Below are positions 55,723-64,000 of a DNA stretch of 64,000 bases, in pieces; positions within the stretch are counted from its first letter, which is position 1; the number at the start of each line of letters is the position of its first letter. The notes beneath the pieces are model-generated. The model did not search any database and was not told the origin of the DNA. It saw only the letters and a list, made by a program, of their open reading frames with translations. The position numbers and the translations under genes are program-made. Source of the stretch: Acarospora socialis (taxonomy: Eukaryota > Ascomycota > Lecanoromycetes > Acarosporales > Acarosporaceae); contig JAMYGW020000007.1 in the NCBI GenBank assembly GCA_025617375.2, forward strand, positions 496,001 to 560,000, given 5' to 3'.

Positions 55723-57455
55723 TTAGACCGGTGTACCAGCGACTTTGAACGGATGCGCCTCGGTATTGAAGACGAATTCGTTCTTCCCGCCGTGTTCGAC
55801 TTGCCAGACGTCGTCCTGCAGCGGAGTCAATCAATTTGCGCATCTAAGACGGTAAATTCAACCCGATCATCTCAAACCTACCGACGCCTGGATCAGATAA
55901 CTGTACTTCAACACCTCCGCGAACAGGAAGCTCTCCTGATTATCCAACTTGGCCCCACCGCCCGGCGCATTGACGTCGCTGATACTGCTAAACCCCGTAC
56001 TCGTCCTTGTCGTACTGTTGATCGCCAGGAAGGCATCCCACGCCCAGTCCTGATACATCTGGTTCCCCGTAATGCGATAAGCGTAATAGTACGACTCGAC
56101 GACCTCCGGCCGGGTGATGTACTGGCCGTTTTCGATCCAGAAGCCGGATTTCTCGTAAAACGCCGCTTGGGCGGGGGGAAGCGTGGTCGTGTTCCAGGAG
56201 AAAATTTCGGGCCCGATGCCGGTGAGGGTGGAGGCGTAGGTGTCGTGGCAGCCGTTGACGAGCGCGAGGCCGAAGTCGATGTAGTCCTGGCGGCCGAGGA
56301 CTTTGCCGCCGAGCAGGAAGTTACCGCCGTCGAAGCAGGTGAGGTGCTGGGATTCGAAGACCAGGTCGGTACCCCGGAATTGCGCGACGAAGGTCAGGTC
56401 CGGTCGCGACGATGGGTGCGAGGCGAGATGGGCGATGGTCGAGTCCGCGGCGGTCGTCCAGCGGTCTTTGTAAGCGCCGAAGCGGGATGCGTCGTAGACG
56501 TACATTTTCAACAGGTATTCGTAGAAGGAGTCGTCGCCGCCGGACCACCCGCCGCTGCTGTCGGTGAAGTCGCCCGTGTTGATGTCCACGTTCGTGCCGA
56601 GGAGGCCGGGAAAGGGCTCGCCAAGGGTGGGGTTCAGGGGCTTGAGGAGGTAAGACTCGGCTTTTTGGCTGAGTTGCGCGTATTCGGGGTCATTGGTCAA
56701 GTCGGAGAGATGCGTCCATTCGAGGACGAGAGTGCCGATGGTGGCGAGACCGTTGGTCGTACTTCCGTCCGTGGTTTGTTGCTCGATGTTCAGACCGTTG
56801 CTTGGGATCCCAGTGGTCGTGTTGAATGAGTATTTGAGGATATCAGCCAGCTTTTTCGCCTGTGCAAGGAGGGCATCGACGTTTGAAGTCTATTACGTAT
56901 GTCAGTAAATGTAGAGTATGATGAGGAAGTTAAACTATACGTTGTTGGCAAGGTTAGATAGTGGGCCTTTCAGGAGGTCATAGCCCGAAAGCATTCCTCC
57001 CATGTAACGGATGGTAGTCTCGAACAGGCTGACTTGCTCATTCGTCTTAGAAAAGTCGATGGTAGGAATGTATTGGACGATTTCGTTGACGATGTCCGGG
57101 ATCTGCATCACCAAGGCGGTGGAAAGGGCATCCACAGCACTTGCACCCCATCCGTTCCTAAACTCTTAGCTGGAGGTACGGATTTTGGGAACGCTTGCTT
57201 CACATACCTCGAATCACCACACGTATTGCTGACAGGATGTAGTTCATCGTGGTGGAAACAGTACTTGGAGTAACCATCCCAGGCGGCCGTAAAGGCGGCC
57301 TTGACCGCATCAGCGCGGTCTCCGCTCACAGTACGTTCGTTCAGTCGGTCTCGAACAGCCAGAGTACGTTGGGTATTCGGGTTTGGAAGCGCATTTGACC
57401 CTAGGGCGAAAGCGACGCAGGCGACAGCCAGTGGTGAAGAGAAGAAATGCATCAT
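55723..57455 (-). CDS. secreted class I alpha-1,2-mannosidase, GH47
   Basis: Trims alpha-1,2-linked mannose from N-glycans or, when secreted, from mannoproteins. Exons 57455-57208, 57157-56941, 56889-55882 and 55815-55723 give 521 residues. A signal peptide ([19 protein letters not shown]) opens the protein. GH47 marks are [26 protein letters not shown], the glycone-site segment [45 protein letters not shown] and the terminal NTEAHPF, whose Thr-Glu binds the essential calcium. The last exon (31 codons) was added by a GTAGGT donor after YLIQAS and a CTGCAG acceptor, and it supplies that calcium site. The signal peptide without a transmembrane stem suggests secretion, as in Aspergillus and Penicillium enzymes. 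Confidence 0.95.
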
Positions 57456-59161
57456 AAATACAGGTAAGGATAAAGTGCCTCCTTTGGGCGGTCTACATGT
57501 ACAACGAAAGACTGGGCAACTGCAAAGACAAAAAGTTTTAGGAGGACCTTAACTGTGTCTCCTCCTATGAGGGACAGTGGAGAGATATATACAGAAGCAG
57601 TGGTATTCCACGTTACAGGAGGAATACCCCTGATGCTGTCCGCACGACTCCGTAGGAGAAACATCCTTCATGATTGTTAAACGAAGTATAAAAAGCACAG
57701 GGTGCTTTCTACATCCGGTCATGCCCGTCATGAGGCCCGCAACTAATGGCAGGGACGACGTTGAGAGGATGAAGCGGGGATGGACGAAGCACCACGCGTG
57801 TGGCGTCTGTGATGCGTTTCCAAGGACGCTCCCGGAGATGAAGTTTATTCATATGCCTGCAGCAAGACATGATTTGCAGACGCTGGTTCGGGTGATCGAC
57901 GTGCAGGGGTGGAGTACCTATTATCGTGATAATGCAAGACGATGCGGGTGGTAACATGATCTTTTAGTTTCGACAGCAAGCCACCTCCACAGAGTCTTCC
58001 GGAAACCTGGAGATGATCCCCATTATCAGATGCCCCTATTTCTTCATGAACTCCATCCTCCTTTTCTCTACTGCTCTGTAATCGTACAAGTACAGTCACC
58101 GCAGAGCATACATTATTAGACTACTCGTACAAGAGCCCCGTAACAGAGCAGGGTTACATTCAACACCGGTCAGTGGACATCCAGTAGGTGGGAGACCTTT
58201 TAACACCGGTTGCTCCAAGGTCAAGTAACTATAATCGAAACCCATATACCCTATTTGTTCATATCAAATCTCATGCAATGTATCATCCTTACTACTCGAC
58301 TACTGCTGGTTTGTGTTCATCGCACGTGACAATGCTTGACACTACGTAAATGGGTAAGGATCCAAACTAGCCCGAGGCTCCATGTCAGAGGTCGTGGCAG
58401 AGCAATAAGCGGCACTCAAACAGCAAGAAATTTACAAAACACAAAGAGAAGCAGCTTTGTTCAGTACAAGTATTGTATATTGCTCTTTAGTCTCACTGAT
58501 CATATCTTTGAGATTTTGACACTCTTTGCGGACTGTTTATCATATCAATCTACGAAGAATCAGAAGGTGTTGTGGTCGCTTAAATGTTTTGGTTTGCCAC
58601 GACTTCTGACATGGAGCCTCGGCCTCACCAAAAAAAAAGCTTGATAGCGGAGAGTGATGTCTACTCCAGGATGACAGGACAACATTACCGTTTGAGTCCA
58701 AGGCAACGCTGACATGCATGACGTCATGTGAGCAACGCCGGCGGTGAGAGATTTAGAAGGCACAGTATGAGCAAGAGCCGCGCATTAATAATATATTCAG
58801 CCCCAGTCAACGGTGAAAGCCACCACTAAGTATGGTGATGCCCATTTGATGACGATGATGTCCGGCCCATAGGTCTAGAGCGGACAGCAGCATTCTGCTC
58901 CACTAATTCCTTCGGGTCTGACCGACTAACCAATGACTCAACCGCCCGAGCCTCAGCTTACCATGGGTGCCTATGAAGTGCAGTTCAGCTGAAGAATTCA
59001 CTGACTGCGGGCCAAGCGATATAAGGCTGACTCAATGGAGTAGATCCAGATGGTGAATCCGATTGCCGAACATATATTAAAGCAGGCTGCACACGTTTCT
59101 ACTTCCATTTCCTCATCTCTCATGCTCATAGTCACATTTGACGGTGCTCTCTGCTTCCAAG
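57456..59161. other. intergenic, 1.7 kb between divergent genes
   Basis: Contains the promoters of GH47 (57456 outward) and the BCS1-like gene. A 94-codon ATG frame at 57670-57954 has a CGVC pair but no other support, and I do not call it. A TATATA word near 57588 lies about 130 bp before the GH47 start and could be its TATA box. Confidence 0.45.
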
Positions 59162-61114
59162 ATGGCCTCCGCCAACATGTCATCTCAGCCAGTACCGGTG
59201 CAGCCTTTGCTTGATTCTTTCGTCCCTGGTTTCAGCATAATATCCAATCTGTTCACTCATTACTTTCATGTTGATATCTCCTTATACATCACAGGTCTCC
59301 TCGCACTGGCCGCTATCGGTGCTGGGCTTAAGTACAGCTTGACGGCCTCATGGGGATATCTAAGTGAGTATTTCATCTGTACTGCGGAGGTTCGAATGGA
59401 CGACGAGATGTACAACTACGTGATGGTAAGGATCTCCTAGCGCGCCTTGGGTGAGCTTAGGAACAGCATTAAGCATTACCAGGCTTGGGTGGCTTCACAG
59501 CCGTTTTCGGCGAAGACGTGTCGATTCATCGCGGGGACACGCACCAATTCAAACGAGATTTACTACGAAGACTATTATGATTATGAGGAGCGTCGAGAGC
59601 AACGAGAGGAAAACGATGATACTTTCGATCTGATTGAAGGAGTCGAGGACTACTGGCTCAACATATCGAACCGCGAAAAAATCAAGCCTCTTCGCTTTAC
59701 GCCGTCTTATGGCACGCACTTATTTACGTTCAAGAACCGATACTTCTCATTCACACGCTGGAAGGAAGAGAATCAGAGCATCTTTTGGTCCAGGAACTCG
59801 GAGCAGATCTACATCTCATGCTTAGGGCGCAACTCTGGAATCATCAAGGAACTCCTCGAAGAGGCACAGAGAGCATACCTGGAAAAAGACGGCAACAAGA
59901 CAATCATTTACCGCGGCTCCAAATCGGGAGGTGGAGGTGACACCTCGTGGCATCGTTGTATGGCGAGGCCGCCGAGGCCTCTCTCGACAGTCGTTCTCGA
60001 CGAAGCGCAGAAAAATAACTTTATCGACGATATCAAAGACTACCTCCACCCCTCCACCCGAAGATGGTACTCCAACCGCGGTATCCCCTACCGGCGAGGC
60101 TACCTCTTCTACGGGCCCCCAGGAACGGGTAAAACATCGTTATGCTATTCAGTTGCAGGACTCTTCGGCTTGAAAATCTACGTCGTCAGCCTCAACTCCG
60201 CTTCCCTCACCGAAGACGGTCTCGCCGGGCTCTTTCAAACCCTCCCACGCCGCTGTATCGTCCTGCTGGAAGACATCGACACAGCGGGCATGGCAGCCAA
60301 ACGGGCGGACGAACCAACACCGACTGAAGAGGCCGCCGTGGAAGCCAAGACGGAAGATCAACCGGTCACCAACAACAACAACACGCCGATTAAAGGTATC
60401 AGTCTGTCTGCACTTCTGAACATCATCGACGGCGTAGCTTCCGCCGAGGGCCGTATCCTGGTTATGACGACCAACCACATCGAGCGTCTCGACAAAGCCC
60501 TCCGTCGCCCCGGCCGCGTTGACTTGACCATCGGATTCGGGTACGCCGACACGGAGACCATTCGCGGCCTCTACCGCGCCATCTACACTCGTCTCGAAGG
60601 GGATCTCCCGAATACCACCGCCGCCACCGCCGCCACCGCCATCACCGCCCCATCGGCCGCAGCGCTCAACGGTTCCGCAACTACCGCAAAACCAACAGAA
60701 CCGCAAGCAAATGGCCACTCCGTCCTCCCCAACGGCACCGCCGGTGCCCCTCCGCCCTACAACGACCACCCCCTCGCGCCATCCGCCGCAGACCCCAGAC
60801 CCCCATCCTTCACGGAAGCCGAGATCGACACCCTAGCCATCTCGTTCGGCGCTGCAATCCCTGCAGACACGCTCACCCCAGCTGAGGTTCAGGGATTTCT
60901 CTTGCGGCATAAGTATGATCCCGTAGGAGCGGTGAGCGGGGCAGCGGATTGGGTTTTGGAGGTTAGGAAGGAGAGGATTGTGGCCGGGGAAAAGGCGGGT
61001 GGTGACGAGGAGGCGGTGAAGGGGGAGAAAGGGAAGAAAGGGGAGAAGGGGGAGAAGGGGAAGGAGGAGGAGGGTACGAAGAAGGATGAAGTGACGGAGT
61101 CGGTCGAGACGTGA
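59162..61114 (+). CDS. BCS1-like AAA ATPase
   Basis: Membrane-anchored AAA protein of 631 residues. Yeast Bcs1 moves the folded Rieske protein across the inner mitochondrial membrane; fungi have several paralogues of unknown role and this looks like one. Exons 59162-59425 and 59483-61114. One membrane helix lies near residues 40-60 (YITGLLALAAIGAGL), followed by the BCS1-N domain (FIAGTRTNSNEIYYEDYY, TFKNRYFSF). AAA parts: Walker A GPPGTGKTS at about 298, Walker B IVLLEDID at about 347, and the second region of homology MTTNHIERLDKALRRPGR. Two low-complexity insertions set it apart from true Bcs1: a Thr/Glu/Asn loop after Walker B and an Ala/Thr/Pro stretch after the sensor region. The C-terminus is a GEKGKKGEKGEKG repeat. 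Confidence 0.9.
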
Positions 61115-61574
61115 GATGTGGATTTTCGCTTGCATAAAGACAGAAAGCGGAGCATAACGAAGTCAACGACGTTCACGAACTTAAGCCACGACGATATGCA
61201 GAGAAGCTAGGGAACGGGATGCGGTGGCGGAAATGTATGGCCGAGGAAATTGGTCTGGATGATAAGTCCCCGCTCAACTGACTTTCTGTACTGCATGCGA
61301 TATATAAGTCCACAGAGACACTCCACACGATCATAGACTGTTATGACGAATACGATTTTACTTAGTTGGATATCTGTCAATTACATAGAATAGACATGAG
61401 GTCGGATGTGAAGAAAGCGCTAGAGTAGTCGCTGCCCTTAAACGAAACGAAGCGTATGTAGTCGTAATGATTTACAACCTAACTTCGTCCCACCTGAAAA
61501 GCAGACATCCGCAGTATACAGCAGCGGCCTCCCATCACAGACGCGCCAAAGCCAAACTATCAACCAACATGTGC
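61115..61574. other. intergenic between convergent genes
   Basis: 3' regions of the BCS1-like and RBM25-like genes; nothing else is recognised. Confidence 0.4.
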
Positions 61575-64000
61575 CTAAGACGACAATCCCCTCTTCTCGC
61601 TTTCGGAAAAGAATATGATCATGCGCCACAGCTTCTTAACAAGGACCTCCGCCTCCTCATCCAATGCCTAAACACAAACGTAAGCATCAGTAACACAGCT
61701 CTCAGCCATCCTCACAACAGCTTCGGAACCAAGAAGAACGGGGAATGAAAGAAGAAAAGGAGAGGAAGAAGACTCACACCCTCCAACTCGCCCACTAAAT
61801 CCTGCGGCTTCCCCCTCTTCCGAACATGCTCCTCCACGACCTCCACAAGCATCTGCTCCTGCACGCCCAGATACTCGACGATCTTCTTCTCGACAAACGG
61901 CCGGAGTTGCTCGCCCAGCACCGTCTCGTCCACAAACTCCCACCGCACCGGCCACTTCCACAGCCCGTCTTTATCCGTCGGGATGTCGGCCGCGAGCTGG
62001 CGGGCCGCCTGGGCGCGCTCTTCCTCCGAGAGGCCCGACGCCTCGGCCGCGCTGTCGAACTTGATGGGCACGAGGGTGCGTTTGGCGGCGGAGTCGGCCT
62101 CCTCTTCGTCCTCGAGCAGGCCCTCAACTTCGGCGACGGTGCGCCGCGTCGTGGACGAGGCGGCTTGCGCTTTCTGCGCCGCGGCGCCGAGCGAGAGCTT
62201 GAAGCGAGCGGGTTCGCGTGGGAGCTGTGAGGCCGCTTTGGCGTCCATTTCGGCGTCGTGGCGGGCCAGGAAGTCGTCGGCCATGCCGCGGGCGTGCTCC
62301 TTCTGCTGCGTGTCGCGCGCCTTTTCGCGCGTTTCGGCGGCCCGGTCGAGGTCGTCGTGGGTGATCTCGCGGTTGCGGAAGGCGAGCCGGTTGCGGATCC
62401 ATAGGCTGCGGTCGAGGTAGTATTCTTCGACTTTGCGGCTGGCTTCGGTGTCGTCGTTCCATTCGCGCAGGCGTTTGGCCATGGCCTCTTTCTCCGCCAA
62501 GAGTTGGGCCTTTTCTTCCTTGTCGCGCGCCTTTTCGCGCTCGACGGCTGCTGTGCGGCTTCGTTCTCTGTTCAGCCACCGTCGTTCTTGGTCGAGATAG
62601 AGCTTCTCGAGCTCGGCTTCTTTCTTGTCTCGTCTTCTCTTTTCTAGTTCTTCGTCACTAGCATCGCTATCCTCGTCCTCTCTCTTGATCCATCCTGCAG
62701 CTCCTGCGCCATTGATACCGCTGCCATTCACAAAAGTAACTCCCTTCTGGTAGTCTCTCGGTATTTGCTGACCTTGGTATGCTTTTGGCCCAACAGGTGC
62801 GTTTGGTACTCCTCGGTCTCTTGGCCCGAGCGGGATTCCATTGGCGCCACCAGCGGGTCCGCTCGGAGCAGATAAAGGAGGAGAAGCTAATCTGCTCGGT
62901 CTAGGTTGACTGAGATTCCTCTGCCGCTCCATGGACTCGATTTCCTCTTCGCGCTTCAGCCTCTCCATATCACGGCGGTTGCTGCGATCTCGGAACGCCG
63001 CGATCTCTTTTGCAACGGTCTCGCGCATTTCCGCTGGTATGTCAGAAAGCTCGTCATCCACGGTTAAGGGTATGGTGACTACTTCCGCTTGAGGTCCATC
63101 GACTCTGTCATCGCCATTTTGCATGGTATTGTCTCTGTCCCGGTCTATGCTGGAAAGATCAGTGGTTTGCGGTGCTGCGGATGGGTTGGCAAGGTCGGCA
63201 AGAACAGCGGAAAGAGCACTTTTGGCGGCATCGAGACGCATCTGAGCAGAGGCAGGGTCTTGGTCGCCCCGGGATGATTGGTAACGCTCCAGATAATTGA
63301 GAGACTCGTCATCAATAACGATCTTTAAATGTCAGTCAAGAAAAACGAGTGATTCTTACATGAGACGTACCAGTAACTTGCTTGTCTCCACCCCATCTGA
63401 TGACTCCTTGTCTACTCCATCGACTGGAGCTTGTCTCTTTATGGGTACCTCCACATCTCTCAGCACCTCTACAGCAGTACCAAGGCTTTCGGGATCGTCA
63501 TACTCGGCAAAACCAAATCTGCAAGCCTTATTGTCTGCATCTGTTGCGCGAATCCATCGTCTTAAGTTCCCTGCCGTGCGTAATATGCGCTCAATGCCAT
63601 CGTCACCCCCAGCACCCTCGGTGATGCCACCCACGAACACTGTCCGCAAGATCTCATCCTTCGTAGGTGGGACCAACATGGCTTCTCGTAGCGCTAGCCG
63701 TTGAGCCTCCATGCCCCCTTGGCCTGCGCCCAATCCTGGCCGCGCAGACCTCGAGTCCAGGTTGCTCTCTCGTCGACCTAAATCGCCGCCCAGCGGGGTA
63801 GAGGGTTTAGCCGGACCGGATGTACCCAGTCGAATAACGGGAGCGGAGAAGTTGATGTTCGGCATGTTGGCGGGAGGTTGAAAGTTTGCGGGTAGACTGC
63901 CTGGACGTCCGGGCTGTTGGATATTGCCTTGCTGCATTCCAGGCGCTGGCGCGACACCAGGTGCAGACATCCCAGGGGCCCCTATGCACGGTATCAGCAT
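61575..64000 (-). CDS. RBM25-like splicing factor (RRM and PWI), 5' end outside window
   Basis: Nuclear RNA-binding protein related to human RBM25, which works with U1 snRNP in splice-site choice. Exons seen: about 63981-63371, 63322-61778 and 61667-61575. A likely acceptor (GCATAG) at 63982 means that the exon begins there and the start codon lies beyond the right edge. Parts in order: Gly/Pro-rich leader, an RRM with RNP2 TVFVGGI and RNP1 CRFGFAEY, a helix IVIDDESLNYLERY created by the 48-nt intron, a long charged coiled region rich in Arg/Glu/Lys (typical RE/ER-rich part), and a C-terminal PWI domain with KWPVRWEFV, KKIVEYLGVQEQ, VRKRGKPQDLVGELEG and, after the 110-nt intron, DEEAEVLVKKLWRMIIF. 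The arrangement matches the family. Confidence 0.93.

Noticed and set aside
57670-57954. 94-codon ATG frame with a CGVC pair
   Set aside because: No further motif, no introns, no family resemblance; lies in the promoter region between divergent genes.
61712-62579. Long alternative frames within the RBM25-like gene
   Set aside because: Shadows of a repetitive Arg/Glu/Lys-rich coding region.
1-64000. CRISPR array, secondary-metabolite cluster or prophage
   Set aside because: No spaced direct repeats, no backbone synthase and no phage genes; the genome is eukaryotic. The two neighbouring 2OG oxygenases belong to different families and lack partner biosynthetic genes.

Overview
The window is nuclear DNA of a filamentous ascomycete (Pezizomycotina). 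Short introns (about 43-125 nt, one of 412) with GTANGT-type donors and CTNAC-type branch points interrupt most genes, the proteins are typically fungal (VIB-1/XprG-like NDT80 factor, FOL1, Pns1, RTA1, BCS1-like AAA), and one AT-rich retroelement shows the signature of repeat-induced point mutation. The class cannot be fixed from sequence alone; the small F-box-like zinc-binding gene and the DUF2415 protein would suit Dothideomycetes or Leotiomycetes.

Layout. 1-5391: an AT-rich block without visible CG dinucleotides, holding a broken Ty1/copia element (149-5386) with 175-bp LTRs and a perfect 5-bp target duplication; GC content returns to normal right at its edge. 5756-6946: a short-chain dehydrogenase. 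6947-15317: about 8 kb with almost no convincing coding sequence, several tandem repeats and one doubtful spliced gene. 15318-18026: a VIB-1/XprG-like NDT80 transcription factor. 20270-25279: mitochondrial Hsp70 (SSC1) and a WD40/DUF2415 gene diverging from a shared 427-bp promoter. 25280-28128: gene-poor, with a decayed 6PGDH-like dehydrogenase and a probable solo LTR. 28129-32720: AlaX-like editing protein, a frameshifted 2OG-Fe(II) oxygenase, transition-mutated tandem repeats and an intact isopenicillin-N-synthase-like oxygenase. 33432-41964: Pns1 choline-transporter-like protein, a proline-rich ORF, an F-box-like gene cut short by a GT-repeat slip, an RTA1 lipid exporter and an unrecognised nuclear protein with a GC-AG intron. 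42306-51253: nitronate monooxygenase diverging from FOL1, Glo3 ArfGAP diverging from TIM21, and an F-box/LRR-like gene. 51497-64000: AhpD/CMD-like protein, an unrecognised protein, a secreted GH47 mannosidase, a BCS1-like AAA ATPase, and an RBM25-like splicing factor that runs off the right edge.

There is no biosynthetic cluster or other obvious multi-gene system; neighbours are mostly unrelated housekeeping genes. Shared themes are mitochondrial biogenesis (SSC1, TIM21, BCS1-like), which may reflect chance, and local decay around the repeat-rich stretch 26-37 kb, where three host genes carry frameshifts or are degraded. Gene models were spliced by eye; reading frame continuity across every stated junction was checked, but no transcript evidence was available.
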